64,000 nucleotides of DNA from Bacteroidales bacterium. GTDB taxonomy: Bacteria > Bacteroidota > Bacteroidia > Bacteroidales > UBA3824. Under the pieces are notes generated by a model, which saw only the letters and a list, made by a program, of their open reading frames with translations, had not been told where the DNA came from and searched no databases. The stretch is taken from positions 27,517 through 91,516 of the forward strand of contig JAKSUC010000008.1 in the NCBI GenBank assembly GCA_024413595.1, written 5' to 3'. The position numbers and the translations under genes are program-made. This document shows, one piece after another, positions 18,804 to 27,877 of this stretch. Positions within the stretch are counted from its first letter, which is position 1. The number at the start of each line of letters is the position of its first letter.

Positions 18804-19994
18804 TTATTCAACGATTTTACCAATTTGACCAGAACCTACTGTACGACCACCTTCACGGATAGCGAAACGAAGACCTTCGTTCAATGCTACAGGGTAGATT
18901 AATGTTACAGTGATGTTAACGTGGTCACCTGGCATTACCATTTCTACGCCTTCTGGTAATTGGATTTCACCAGTTACGTCTAATGTTCTTAAATAGAACT
19001 GAGGACGGTAGTTATTGTGGAATGGAGTGTGACGTCCACCTTCTTCTTTTTTCAATACGTAGATTTCAGCTGAGAATTTGGTGTGAGGAGTGATAGAACC
19101 TGGTTTTGCGATAACCATACCTCTCTTCAATTGTTCTTTTTCGATACCTCTTAATAGTAAACCAGCGTTGTCACCAGCTTCACCTTTATCAAGAAGTTTA
19201 CGGAACATTTCGATACCTGTTACAACTGATTTTAAAGCATCTTCTTTAGAAAGACCTACGATTTCAACTGGATCGTTAAGATTAATAACACCAGCTTCAA
19301 TTCTACCAGTAGCAACTGTACCACGACCAGTAATAGAGAAAATGTCTTCAACTGGCATTAAGAATGGTTTATCAACTGCACGTGTTGGTAATGGAATGTA
19401 TTCGTCAACAGCAGCCATAAGTTCCATAACTTTATCTTCCCATTGAGCTTCGCCGTTTAATGCGCCTAAAGCAGAACCACGGATGATAGGTGTGTTGTCA
19501 CCATCATAATCGTAAGAAGATAATAATTCACGAAGTTCCATTTCAACTAGATCGAGCAATTCAGGATCGTCAACCATATCGCATTTGTTCATGAAAACAA
19601 CGATTTTAGGAACGTTTACTTGGCGTGCTAAAAGGATGTGTTCACGAGTTTGAGGCATAGGACCGTCAGTAGCAGCACAAACAAGGATTGCACCGTCCAT
19701 TTGAGCAGCACCAGTAACCATGTTTTTTACATAGTCAGCGTGACCTGGACAGTCAACGTGTGCATAGTGACGATTAGCTGTTTGATATTCTACGTGAGAT
19801 GTATTAATGGTTATACCTCTTTCTTTTTCTTCTGGAGCGTTATCGATTGAGTCGAAACTTCTAACTTCTGAAAGACCTTTTTTTGCTAATACAGTTGTGA
19901 TAGCAGCTGTTAATGTTGTCTTTCCGTGGTCAACGTGACCGATAGTACCAATGTTTACGTGTGGTTTTGATCTATCGAATTGTTCTTTAGCCAT
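18804..19994 (-). CDS. tuf: elongation factor Tu
   Basis: The 396-residue GTPase delivers aminoacyl-tRNA to the ribosome. Domain I carries the P loop GHVDHGKT (residues 19-26), switch I with [25 protein letters not shown] and MNKCDMVD (G4). Domain II follows with [15 protein letters not shown], and domain III ends [15 protein letters not shown]. Length and sequence are standard. The gene is preceded by four tRNA genes on the same strand and followed by tRNA-Trp and secE, so tRNA processing probably shapes both ends of its mRNA. A 99-nt gap before the ATG has no strong promoter match, which favours expression from the tRNA promoter at 20511-20541. Confidence 0.99.
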   Translation of the reverse strand: MAKEQFDRSKPHVNIGTIGHVDHGKTTLTAAITTVLAKKGLSEVRSFDSIDNAPEEKERGITINTSHVEYQTANRHYAHVDCPGHADYVKNMVTGAAQMDGAILVCAATDGPMPQTREHILLARQVNVPKIVVFMNKCDMVDDPELLDLVEMELRELLSSYDYDGDNTPIIRGSALGALNGEAQWEDKVMELMAAVDEYIPLPTRAVDKPFLMPVEDIFSITGRGTVATGRIEAGVINLNDPVEIVGLSKEDALKSVVTGIEMFRKLLDKGEAGDNAGLLLRGIEKEQLKRGMVIAKPGSITPHTKFSAEIYVLKKEEGGRHTPFHNNYRPQFYLRTLDVTGEIQLPEGVEMVMPGDHVNITVTLIYPVALNEGLRFAIREGGRTVGSGQIGKIVE

Positions 19995-20093
19995 GGTAAT
20001 TTAAATATTTGTTGGTAAAAAATAAATTTTATTAATTAATTACTATTTTAATATTGTATCCCTATTGTTAATTGGTATACAAAAAAAAATTTG

Positions 20094-20165
<72 letters not shown>

Positions 20166-20185
20166 TTTGAAGTATTAAAAAAAAG

Positions 20186-20258
20186 AGCGGGAAACGAGGC
20201 TCGAACCCGCGACCTTCAGCTTGGAAGGCTGACGCTCTACCGACTGAGCTATTCCCGC
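20186..20258 (-). tRNA. tRNA-Gly (TCC)
   Basis: The 73-nt cloverleaf has acceptor GCGGGAA with TTCCCGC, anticodon stem TCAGC/GCTGA, loop CTTCCAA (anticodon TCC) and T loop TTCGAGC. CCA is not encoded. Confidence 0.97.
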
Positions 20259-20273
20259 TTGTTAATATTTCAG

Positions 20274-20355
20274 TGGGGAGTGATGGATTCGAACCACCGA
20301 AGGCTTAGCCAGCAGATTTACAGTCTGTCCCATTTGACCGCTCTGGAAACTCCCC
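20274..20355 (-). tRNA. tRNA-Tyr (GTA)
   Basis: The 82-nt type II tRNA has a long variable arm. Acceptor GGGGAGT pairs with ACTCCCC; the anticodon loop CTGTAAA gives GTA; the T loop is TTCGAAT. CCA is not encoded. Confidence 0.97.
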
Positions 20356-20370
20356 TATTTTGCTTGTTTG

Positions 20371-20444
20371 AGCCGGTGGAGGGATTCGAACCCCCGACCA
20401 GCTGATTACAAATCAGCTGCTCTGGCCAACTGAGCTACACCGGC
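20371..20444 (-). tRNA. tRNA-Thr (TGT)
   Basis: The 74-nt cloverleaf has acceptor GCCGGTG with CACCGGC, anticodon stem GCTGA/TCAGC, loop TTTGTAA (anticodon TGT) and T loop TTCGAAT. CCA is not encoded. It is the first tRNA of the cluster, 67 nt downstream of the promoter -7 element. Confidence 0.97.
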
Positions 20445-20510
20445 AAGCAAATAATTATTTTAAGATCGTCGTCGTTTTTATTGTGTGTATCATTTCTGAT
20501 TTCGACGGTG

Positions 20511-20541
20511 CAAATGTAGAGTGTTTTTTTTAATCTACAAA
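20511..20541 (-). promoter_or_regulatory. strong Bacteroidetes promoter of the tRNA-tuf operon
   Basis: On the minus strand TTTG (20541-20538), a 19-nt spacer and TACATTTG (20518-20511) match the sigma-ABfr consensus in both boxes and in spacing. Transcription would begin near 20504 and run into the four tRNAs and tuf. This is the best vegetative promoter in the window. Confidence 0.85.
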
Positions 20542-20566
20542 ATAATTATCTACTTTTTTTTTATTT

Positions 20567-20866
20567 TTATTTCTGTTTTTCTTTTCTTTTTAGTAGTTGA
20601 ACTCGCAAAGCCTCTAAGCCAGTGTCAATTGACTCTTCAAAAGATTTTGATTTTTTTTCTGCAAAGATGTCGCTTCCGGGTACTTCTATGCGAATTTTGG
20701 CAACTTTACTATCATAATTTTTACTTTGTGAGCGTTCCAATGATAAAAAAACTTCTGCTTTTATGATATCATCGGCAACTTGAGACAATTTTCCGACCTT
20801 TTCTGTAATAAATTCTTCCAACTTGGTGTCGGGATTAAAGTGGATAGCTTCAATTTTTACGTTCAT
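20567..20866 (-). CDS. hpf: ribosome hibernation promoting factor, short form
   Basis: The 99-residue HPF/YfiA-family protein binds the 30S decoding centre in stationary phase and inactivates ribosomes. The family pattern is visible: VKIEAIHFNPDTKLEEFITEK at the start, a KAEVFLSLERS strand and a helix FEESIDTGLEALRVQLLK at the C-terminus. It lacks the long C-terminal dimerisation domain, so it is the short type. The gene has an unusually strong Shine-Dalgarno sequence (AGGAGG) for a Bacteroidota gene. It lies 26 nt after xerC, the usual Bacteroidota order rpsU-xerC-hpf. Confidence 0.93.
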   Translation of the reverse strand: MNVKIEAIHFNPDTKLEEFITEKVGKLSQVADDIIKAEVFLSLERSQSKNYDSKVAKIRIEVPGSDIFAEKKSKSFEESIDTGLEALRVQLLKRKEKQK

Positions 20867-20873
20867 AATTTTT

Positions 20874-20879
20874 CCTCCT
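20874..20879 (-). promoter_or_regulatory. full Shine-Dalgarno AGGAGG before hpf
   Basis: AGGAGG lies 7 nt before the hpf ATG. Such sequences are rare in Bacteroidota, where the anti-SD of 16S rRNA is usually masked on the ribosome, so this one may be regulatory. Confidence 0.75.
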
Positions 20880-20892
20880 AATTGTTTGGTTA

Positions 20893-21765
20893 TTATGCTC
20901 GAGGATGAGCTTGTTTGTATACTTGTTTTAATTTATCGTATGTAACATGTGTGTATATCTGCGTGGCAGATAAATTGGCATGTCCTAATAATTCTTTTAT
21001 TGCGTTTAAGTCTGCTCCATTGTTTAACATTCCTGTTGCAAAGGAATGGCGCAATGTATGTGGACTATTTTTACTTACTGTTTGCGTTTGTTCTAAATAT
21101 TGGTGTACTATTTTATAAACTAAACGCGGATATAGTGGTTCGCCATTTGATAATTTAAATAATGGTGCGTCACTTATACTAACAAATTTACGAAGTCGTG
21201 AACATAATGTTTCACTCATCGGCACTATGCGTGTTTTATTTCCTTTGCCTTTTACGGTTAATGTGCAATTAATGAAATCGATATCTCTACATTTAATATT
21301 TATTAATTCACTCGATCTTATTCCTGTGTTATAAAATAATTCTAGTATCATTCGATTTCGTTCGCCATTTTTGTCGTTTTGAAACAATTCTTCATTATCT
21401 AATAATTGATTCATGGCTGTATCGGGTACAAATTCTGGTAATCGTCGTGGTGTTTTTAGATTTTCTAATTTTGATACTGGACTTATTTTTATTATTTCTT
21501 TTTTTATTAGATATTTGTAAAAACAGCGCATGGCTGATATTTTACGGTTTATGCTTGTTGATTCTATTCCTTGTGTTTTTAATTCTACTAACCAATGGCG
21601 TATTTGTCTAACGCCTACTGTTATTAATCCTGTAGGTGGTGTTTGTTGTTGAAGATAGTTGCCCAATATTTCAAGATCTGTTATATATCCTTTTATTGTA
21701 TGGGGACTATATCGACGTTCATATTCTAAATAGTCTGAAAATTCTTGTAATATTATTTCTGCCAT
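20893..21765 (-). CDS. xerC: tyrosine recombinase XerC-type
   Basis: The 290-residue site-specific recombinase resolves chromosome dimers at dif together with a partner Xer protein. The N-terminal SAM-like core-binding domain (residues 1-85; FSDYLEYERRYSPHTIKGY) is followed by the catalytic domain with all residues in place: R150 (NTGIRSSEL), K172/K174 (VKGKGNK), H236 and R239 (PHTLRHSFA), H262 (LLGHANL) and nucleophile Y271 (QIYTHV). The C-terminus (YDKLKQVYKQAHPRA) is of XerC type. It sits between rpsU and hpf, a fixed Bacteroidota arrangement, so it is the housekeeping recombinase and not a mobile-element integrase, despite the nearby tRNA genes. Confidence 0.93.
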   Translation of the reverse strand: MAEIILQEFSDYLEYERRYSPHTIKGYITDLEILGNYLQQQTPPTGLITVGVRQIRHWLVELKTQGIESTSINRKISAMRCFYKYLIKKEIIKISPVSKLENLKTPRRLPEFVPDTAMNQLLDNEELFQNDKNGERNRMILELFYNTGIRSSELINIKCRDIDFINCTLTVKGKGNKTRIVPMSETLCSRLRKFVSISDAPLFKLSNGEPLYPRLVYKIVHQYLEQTQTVSKNSPHTLRHSFATGMLNNGADLNAIKELLGHANLSATQIYTHVTYDKLKQVYKQAHPRA

Positions 21766-21787
21766 TAGTATTTTATATAATAAAAAA

Positions 21788-21840
21788 AAACAAATGAACC
21801 TAAATATGTATCTTATACAGCTCTTTAGGTTTATTTGTTT
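21788..21840 (-). terminator. nested hairpin between rpsU and xerC
   Basis: A 17-bp stem with one G-U pair (21788-21804 with 21824-21840) encloses a smaller TGTAT/ATACA hairpin. The minus-strand RNA runs from the 3' arm into a T-rich stretch at 21781-21790. It probably attenuates transcription after rpsU, leaving less for xerC and hpf. Confidence 0.7.
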
Positions 21841-21909
21841 TGCTAAAGAAACCGATATTGAAATTTACTAATAATATCGGTAATAGTCAAGAAAAAAGAT
21901 GAAAAAATA

Positions 21910-22107
21910 TTAAATATCTTCTTGTTCTCTTTGAAGCTTTTGAATATAAATAGCTTTGAGAATTTGGTCTCTTCTCTTAACTGAAAATTTTGTGAATGCT
22001 TGACGTTCTCTTAATTCTTTTACTACGCCAGTTTTTTCAAATTTTCTTTTAAATTTCTTGAGGGCTCTTTCAATGTTTTCGCCTTCTTTAATTGGAACTA
22101 TGATCAT
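21910..22107 (-). CDS. rpsU: 30S ribosomal protein bS21
   Basis: The 65-residue basic protein of the 30S platform lies near the 3' end of 16S rRNA. The sequence begins MIIVPIKEGENIERALKKFK and has the conserved KFEKTGVVKELRERQAFTK helix, matching bS21 throughout. In Bacteroidota, bS21 takes part in hiding the anti-Shine-Dalgarno, so its level affects mRNA choice. The mRNA has AAGG only 2 nt before the ATG, which is too close to work as a normal SD. A promoter (TTTG, 18 nt, TAATTTTG) precedes it and a nested hairpin follows. Confidence 0.96.
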   Translation of the reverse strand: MIIVPIKEGENIERALKKFKRKFEKTGVVKELRERQAFTKFSVKRRDQILKAIYIQKLQREQEDI

Positions 22108-22152
22108 ATCCTTATATTTATTTAAATAAATTTATGTTTCTATTTTGGAGTG

Positions 22153-22182
22153 CAAAATTAATTATTTTGATTGATAGACAAA
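22153..22182 (-). promoter_or_regulatory. promoter of rpsU
   Basis: On the minus strand TTTG (22182-22179), an 18-nt spacer and TAATTTTG (22160-22153) fit the Bacteroidetes consensus. The -7 element is 46 nt before the rpsU ATG. Confidence 0.75.
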
Positions 22183-22214
22183 AATTTTTCTGATTTTTTT
22201 TATTGTTTTTTATT

Positions 22215-23819
22215 TTAATTTTCTAAACCCACTTTATATATGTATACAGGCATATTTCTGTTTTTTTTGTTGAAATATTGTATTATTCTATCGCTTATGC
22301 TTGGGGTTATGGTTTGTTGATAGGTAATGGTGTTGAATATTGTTTTTATTTTTTCTACTCGTTGTTCTAATTTGTAGTCGCCATAAAATAAAATGTATTG
22401 TGGATATAAGCTGTCAGGGATGTTTTCAAAATATTTTTCGCTATATAATTCTCTGATATTTGGATAGTTGTTTATATATGATGATATTATTGATTTGTCT
22501 GGTTCTTTTTCTTGTTTGTTGAGTGTATATTGTATGATTTTTCCTCCAAAATAAAATGGTGGGAATGTTTTTGAACTTGAATTTTCGCAATCGTCTACTA
22601 GTATTGATGTTATTTCGGATCTGTTTCTTGATAAATATAACATTGTTTCTACTTGTGATTTTCGTGTAAATGCTGTTGCGGTTATTATCATAAGCAACAT
22701 GTTTATTATTATAAATGAGAGTATTAATGTATTATAGAGTTTTTTATGTATTGTCCAAAATTTTGAATGATTATAATAATTGTTCCATCCTGCTATTGTT
22801 AATATTATGTAGAATGGTAGTATGTTTAACATAAATCGTTCTTGTTTATATGGTATTATGTAGTGTGCAATTATGTAGAAAAATACGGGGAAAAACAACA
22901 TAAAATATTTTTTCCATGATCTAAAGAATGCAAATATTGCTGCTATTCCCCATGGAAATAAAAATACTAATAGTAATATTGAAAAATACATGTAATAACA
23001 ACTTGGTCCACTACTGCTTAAATGTCCTGTTAATATTGATTTGCAATATTCTATTATTGAGTAAAATGGCTGATTGAAAAATATTATGTCAACTAGTCCT
23101 TCAAATGCGAATAATGATATTAATGAGCCTAATAAAAAATATAGTGCTCTTTTTAAATTTTCTCTTATTATAAAACTTATAAATACTCCTATTACAAATA
23201 TTCCTGAACTATACGAAATTGATGTTCCTAATCCCATTAAAAATCCTGTAAATAGGTCATCTGCGTATTTGAATGTTAGTTGTTTATATTTTGCTATTCG
23301 ATAAAATCCAGCTAATAATAATATTGAGCTTACGCATTCTGCGAAATTTCTTACGCTCATGTATGGTTCAAACCATAACATTGAAATGGCAAGTCCTACG
23401 GCTAATCCTACTTTTCTGCTTGAGAATGTTCGTGCTATTCGATATGAATAATATACTGATAATAAAGATGCTAAGGCATGTACTAATCGAATTATAAACA
23501 TTTTGCTTTGCGGATCAAATATTCCAAATAATTCGCCTGTTTGTAATATTAACCAATTTAATAATAAATAAAGTAAGCTATAGCCATGATCTGCAAAAGA
23601 TTGATTTTCTGATGTTAAAAGTTCTGTTAATGTGATATCGCCAGACAATAACATTTGGGAATTTTCGACATAAACGTAATGTTCGTATCCGAATGCTATT
23701 CCTTGTGAAAAGAAAACTGCTACCATACGAAATGCGAATGCAGACCATATACAAAATAGTAGCGGTTTTTTTTCTAATATATAGCGCAACATGAGTTGCA
23801 ATTTTTTTGTGTCTGACAC
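22215..23819 (-). CDS. polytopic GT-C glycosyltransferase (GT22-like)
   Basis: The 534-residue integral membrane protein has about ten hydrophobic segments and a soluble C-terminal tail, the layout of GT-C glycosyltransferases that use lipid-linked sugars. The first loop after TM1 carries acidic residues and YEHYVYVENSQMLLSG, and the motif YKQERFMLNILPF near residue 330 resembles the HKE-x-RF-x-x-x-x-P signature of GT22 (Alg9/PIG-B) enzymes. The phrases LVHALASLLSVYYSYRIA and WFEPYMSVRNFAE also fit that family. The donor and acceptor are unknown; a role in glycolipid, capsule or O-glycan assembly is likely. It is a single gene with a -7 promoter element (23861-23868) placed inside the loop of the preceding gene's terminator. 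Confidence 0.7.
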   Translation of the reverse strand: MSDTKKLQLMLRYILEKKPLLFCIWSAFAFRMVAVFFSQGIAFGYEHYVYVENSQMLLSGDITLTELLTSENQSFADHGYSLLYLLLNWLILQTGELFGIFDPQSKMFIIRLVHALASLLSVYYSYRIARTFSSRKVGLAVGLAISMLWFEPYMSVRNFAECVSSILLLAGFYRIAKYKQLTFKYADDLFTGFLMGLGTSISYSSGIFVIGVFISFIIRENLKRALYFLLGSLISLFAFEGLVDIIFFNQPFYSIIEYCKSILTGHLSSSGPSCYYMYFSILLLVFLFPWGIAAIFAFFRSWKKYFMLFFPVFFYIIAHYIIPYKQERFMLNILPFYIILTIAGWNNYYNHSKFWTIHKKLYNTLILSFIIINMLLMIITATAFTRKSQVETMLYLSRNRSEITSILVDDCENSSSKTFPPFYFGGKIIQYTLNKQEKEPDKSIISSYINNYPNIRELYSEKYFENIPDSLYPQYILFYGDYKLEQRVEKIKTIFNTITYQQTITPSISDRIIQYFNKKNRNMPVYIYKVGLEN

Positions 23820-23832
23820 CTTATTATATTAT

Positions 23833-23895
23833 TAAAAAATCACAAATTAATACGGATTGACAAAATTATTGTTTTTTGAGTATTAATTTGTGATT
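23833..23895 (-). terminator. terminator of the TlpA-like gene, enclosing a promoter
   Basis: A perfect 15-bp stem (23838-23852 with 23881-23895; core AATCACAAATTAATA) is followed on the minus strand by TTTTTAAT. It lies just after the stop at 23908. The 28-nt loop contains TAATTTTG (23868-23861), a -7 element for the glycosyltransferase gene. Confidence 0.75.
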
Positions 23896-23907
23896 ATAAT
23901 GTGTTTT

Positions 23908-25818
23908 TTATTCTGATAATAATTTTTCGAGTTTTGATAATATATTATCGACACCTCCAAATCCTGATTGTGAACCAGATATTTCACCTTTTTTATTTAT
24001 AAATAAATAGTGTGGTATTCCTTGTATATTTAATTTAACTTCAAGATTGTTCCATAATTTGTCAGAAACGCGATAATGGTCTCCTTTCATTTCTAGTATC
24101 ATATTATTGAAATTGGGTTCAGGTGATGTTTGGTTTGTTATATAGATAAAATCGACACCTTTTTCTGCAAGTTCATCGTGATATTTTTTCATTGCTTGAA
24201 TTCCCATTCTACATGGACCACACCATGTTGCCCAAAAATCGATATATACAACTTTACCTTTATGTGTTTGTAAAATATCTACTAGAAAGGCTTCGGCTTC
24301 TGTTTCTTCACTTTTATGTTCGTAATATCCACCTTTATTTTTTTCATATTCAAGTTTTGATAATAATTCTTTGTTTCGTTGTTTTGCATAATCTACAAAC
24401 AAAGGATTTTCATTTTTTTCTATTTGCGACATATTATCGTCTGTAATAGGTGTTTGTTCTTCTATCCAACTAAATAATGGTTGATTTTTTATAAGGTCAG
24501 ATAAAATTCCATTTGTAGGTATTTCTATATTTGATTTAGATAACTCTGCAAGTTTTATTACTATACTGCTATAATTGTCATAATAAAGCATTTGAGCATC
24601 ATTTATATTTAGGTCACTTATAAAATTATAGAAATCATTGGTGAATTTGGGTGTTACATAATCTTTTGGAAGAGGTTCTTCGTGTTTAATTTTATTGTTA
24701 TTACGATATATATTCTCCATTATATTTTCGACAAAGAGGCAAAAAAATGCTTGGTTTCCTCGAAGATTTATTTTTGAATATTCTTTTGCTTTGATAGGCA
24801 TATTAGATTTATTGATATTTTCTTCTGCTTTTTTTGCTAGATTATAAATGTATGTTTTATAATCTTCAATAGTTTTGCCATTAAAATTTAAAATATCACT
24901 ATAAGCTATTGTAATTCCTTCTGTAATATTGATTGCATTATTGATATCAGCATTATCACCTTTAAAATATGCATATATTTTATCTTCTTTATTTGCTTTT
25001 CTAATAGCCATAAATTGATGTAAATCAAATACAATTTCTTCCGTACCATTAATTGATGCCAAAAGTGTAGTACTAAGCATAGGCATTACATCTAATTCAA
25101 CAAATTGACATTCTTGAATAAGAGGTACTTTTATTTCAAATGTATTGTCTTGATTAATATATCCATAATAATTATCTTCACTTCCAGAGATAGGGTCTAT
25201 TGTGTAACATGATAATAAAGGTGAATTATCTCCAAAAAAACCTTCATGATATCCAACAAAACTAACCTTTATTGTTGTTTCGCCTAATGCAAGTTTGTTT
25301 TGTGGTAATGTTTTTCCATCGTCAACCACTTTTATTGCATTATAAAATTCTTCTTGAGCTTTTTGATGTTCTGCTTTGTTTTTTTCGTTGACTTGTTGTG
25401 TTAAAGGTATATCCCAAATTCGAAAACAATCTTCACAATTGCCATCTTCTATAAAATCTATAGTTTCTATGTTTTTATCAATAGGCGGAAAAACCATTGT
25501 AAAATCTCTGGTAAATCTTTCGCCAGAACCATAGTATGGTTTATCAAATTTGATTCCGTCAACACTTATAACTTTTAACTTTTTGTCTCCAGCCACTATA
25601 TAACTTCCACTCGCCATAGATATTGCACCTTTTGCATATCCATGATATGTTCTAGCATATAGTTTTGTTGCTTGATCGTTGAATTCAACTTTTTGGATAA
25701 CTAATTCAACAGTATTACCCGAAACATATCCTACTTCAGGGTTTTCGATTACTCCATTTTGTGCCATTGTAAAAAATGGCATTGTGGCTAATAATGCCAC
25801 CGCTAATAATTTGTTCAT
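23908..25818 (-). CDS. TlpA-like thiol-disulfide oxidoreductase with long N-terminal region
   Basis: The 636-residue exported protein has a Sec signal (MNKLLAVALLATMPFFTMAQ). The last 150 residues form a TlpA/ResA-type thioredoxin domain: VVYIDFWATWCGPCRMG holds the CGPC redox pair near residue 531, and the cis-proline loop is IQGIPHYLF. The 480 residues before it are unlike catalytic domains: residues 20-150 have a beta-rich part (similar in style to the DUF4369 domains that often precede TlpA), followed by a helical region with short EXXK-rich helices. It probably reduces or rearranges disulfides in the periplasm, and the large N-terminal part may bind the client. It is not in an obvious operon, and a terminator follows. 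Confidence 0.8.
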   Translation of the reverse strand: MNKLLAVALLATMPFFTMAQNGVIENPEVGYVSGNTVELVIQKVEFNDQATKLYARTYHGYAKGAISMASGSYIVAGDKKLKVISVDGIKFDKPYYGSGERFTRDFTMVFPPIDKNIETIDFIEDGNCEDCFRIWDIPLTQQVNEKNKAEHQKAQEEFYNAIKVVDDGKTLPQNKLALGETTIKVSFVGYHEGFFGDNSPLLSCYTIDPISGSEDNYYGYINQDNTFEIKVPLIQECQFVELDVMPMLSTTLLASINGTEEIVFDLHQFMAIRKANKEDKIYAYFKGDNADINNAINITEGITIAYSDILNFNGKTIEDYKTYIYNLAKKAEENINKSNMPIKAKEYSKINLRGNQAFFCLFVENIMENIYRNNNKIKHEEPLPKDYVTPKFTNDFYNFISDLNINDAQMLYYDNYSSIVIKLAELSKSNIEIPTNGILSDLIKNQPLFSWIEEQTPITDDNMSQIEKNENPLFVDYAKQRNKELLSKLEYEKNKGGYYEHKSEETEAEAFLVDILQTHKGKVVYIDFWATWCGPCRMGIQAMKKYHDELAEKGVDFIYITNQTSPEPNFNNMILEMKGDHYRVSDKLWNNLEVKLNIQGIPHYLFINKKGEISGSQSGFGGVDNILSKLEKLLSE

Positions 25819-25904
25819 ATAAAATATATTTAGAGGTTAAAATATTCATTATTTATATTGTTAGTTAGCTGGTATTTAATAATTTAAGATAATCATATCG
25901 TATT

Positions 25905-27734
25905 TTAAAACATTTGTAAATCACACAAACGACGATAAGCTCCGTTTAGTGCCATTAATTCATCGTGTCTACCACGTTCAATGATACAGCCATCGTTTAA
26001 TACGCATATTTCATCGGCATCTTTTACGGTTGATAATCTATGCGCAATAACTATTGATGTTCTATTTTTCATTAATTTGGTTAAAGCATCTTGAACTAAT
26101 CGTTCGCTTTCTGTATCTAGTGCTGAAGTTGCTTCGTCTAATATTAGGATTGGTGGATTTTTTAGTACTGCTCGTGCTATACTAATACGTTGACGTTGTC
26201 CTCCTGATAGTTTTGATCCCCTATCTCCTACTCCACTTTCGTATTGTTCTGGTTTTTCGTTGATAAATTCGATTGCATTGGCTATTGCTGCTGCAGATTC
26301 TACTTCTTTGTCTGTTGCGTTTTCAACTCCAAATGCTATATTGTTTCGAATGGTATCGTTAAATAATATTGATTCTTGATTTACATTTCCCATTAATGAA
26401 CGTAAATCGGTTAGTTTGTAATCTTTTATGTTTATGCCATCGATTAAGATTTCTCCTTCTTCTATATCCCAAAATCGTGGTAATAAATCTACTAATGTTG
26501 ATTTTCCACTTCCACTTTGTCCTACTAATGCTACTGTTTTTCCTTTTTCGATTGTTAAATTGATATTTTTTAATACGTATTTTTCTGCATATTTAAATGA
26601 TACGTTTTTGAATTCTATGCTATGATTAAAATCACTGATACGTACTGGTTTTTCTATTTCTGGTACGTGCATTTCTTCGTTTAATATTACGTTTACTCTA
26701 TCAAGCGAAGCCATACCTTTTTGAATGGTGTTAAATGTTCTTGCTAATTCTTTTGATGGATTTAGTAATTGTGAAAAAACTGCAAGATAAAATATGAATG
26801 ATGCAGGTGCTAATGTGCTACGGTCTTCTAATATTAAATAACCGCCTCCTACTAATATTACTGTAAATACTGCTATTCCTAAAAATTCACTTAATGGTGA
26901 TGATAATGTATGTTTGCGAAATACTTTATTTTGTAGTTTATAGATTTTTTGATTGATTTTTTCAAAACGTTGTTTCATTTTATCTTCGGCAATAAATGCT
27001 TTGATAATTCTTAATCCGCTAAGAGTTTCTTCCATAACAGTTAGCATTTCTCCTGCTGCTGCTTGTCCTAAGCCTGATGATGATTTTAAACTTTTGCCTA
27101 ATTTGCCTATTAATAATGCTATTATGGGTAAAACTACTAATACTCCTAAGGTTAATTCCCAACTTGTATATATCAATGAACCAAGATACAAAATGATTTG
27201 GATTGGGTCTTTAAACAACATATCCAAACTGCCTGATATACTTGCTCTAATTTCTTGAACATCACTTGTAAAACGACTTAATATATCACCTTTTTTTGCT
27301 TCTGAAAAATAGCGTAATGGCAAATCTAATATTTTATGATAGATTTTTCTTTGAAAATTCATTACTGTTCCATTGCTGATTGGTGCCATGTAGAAGCTAC
27401 CCATATATCCAAAAAAGTTTTTGAAAAATGCTCCTACTATTACAAATATTCCAACATACATTAAGGCTTCAAACTTGCCGTTATGAACTATTATGTCATA
27501 TAAAAAATAATTAAAATAATCGTCTATATGTTTAAAACAATCTATACTAAAGCTCCATGGTCCAGGATCGTTTACTACTTTATTTTCAACTTCAAATAAG
27601 AGATTTAAAAAAGGGATTATCATTGCTATACTAAACAATGAAAATACTGTACTTAAACAATTTAGTAATACATTTAAAAATGCGTATTTTTTAAATGGTT
27701 TTAAATAACTTACTACGGTTTTTATGGTATTCAC
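25905..27734 (-). CDS. ABC exporter, MsbA-type (fused TMD-NBD)
   Basis: The 609-residue half-transporter has six transmembrane helices in the first 320 residues and a nucleotide-binding domain after that. Walker A GQSGSGKST is at about residues 403-411, the Q loop follows at VNQESILF, the signature LSGGQRQR is near 505, and Walker B ILILDEATSALD, then the H loop IAHRLSTV. It would act as a homodimer in the inner membrane. The architecture and sequence are closest to lipid A/lipid flippases (MsbA) and related multidrug exporters; with no neighbouring lipid genes the substrate cannot be fixed. A -7 element (TAGTTTTG, 27773-27766) precedes it. Confidence 0.88.
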   Translation of the reverse strand: MNTIKTVVSYLKPFKKYAFLNVLLNCLSTVFSLFSIAMIIPFLNLLFEVENKVVNDPGPWSFSIDCFKHIDDYFNYFLYDIIVHNGKFEALMYVGIFVIVGAFFKNFFGYMGSFYMAPISNGTVMNFQRKIYHKILDLPLRYFSEAKKGDILSRFTSDVQEIRASISGSLDMLFKDPIQIILYLGSLIYTSWELTLGVLVVLPIIALLIGKLGKSLKSSSGLGQAAAGEMLTVMEETLSGLRIIKAFIAEDKMKQRFEKINQKIYKLQNKVFRKHTLSSPLSEFLGIAVFTVILVGGGYLILEDRSTLAPASFIFYLAVFSQLLNPSKELARTFNTIQKGMASLDRVNVILNEEMHVPEIEKPVRISDFNHSIEFKNVSFKYAEKYVLKNINLTIEKGKTVALVGQSGSGKSTLVDLLPRFWDIEEGEILIDGINIKDYKLTDLRSLMGNVNQESILFNDTIRNNIAFGVENATDKEVESAAAIANAIEFINEKPEQYESGVGDRGSKLSGGQRQRISIARAVLKNPPILILDEATSALDTESERLVQDALTKLMKNRTSIVIAHRLSTVKDADEICVLNDGCIIERGRHDELMALNGAYRRLCDLQMF

Positions 27735-27765
27735 TATTTCCTATTTTTTTAATTTATAATATCTG

Positions 27766-27773
27766 CAAAACTA
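27766..27773 (-). promoter_or_regulatory. Bacteroidetes -7 element for the ABC exporter
   Basis: TAGTTTTG on the minus strand fits TAnnTTTG and lies 32 nt before the ATG at 27734. No clear -33 box was found. Confidence 0.45.
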
Positions 27774-27817
27774 CTGAATTTAATTATAAGTGAAAAATCA
27801 TAAACCTTAAAAAACAT

Positions 27818-27853
27818 AAAAAAATCGTGGTATTATAATAATTACCACGATTT
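27818..27853 (-). terminator. terminator of the rubrerythrin gene
   Basis: An 11-bp stem (AAATCGTGGTA, 27822-27832, with 27843-27853) is followed on the minus strand by a run of T. It lies 25 nt after the rubrerythrin stop codon at 27878. Confidence 0.85.
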
Positions 27854-27877
27854 CTTTTTTTTAACATTGAAATATTT

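Noticed and set aside
20371..21765. An integrated element with xerC as integrase next to tRNA genes
   Set aside because: xerC sits in the conserved rpsU-xerC-hpf order, all tRNAs are intact, and there is no duplicated tRNA end.
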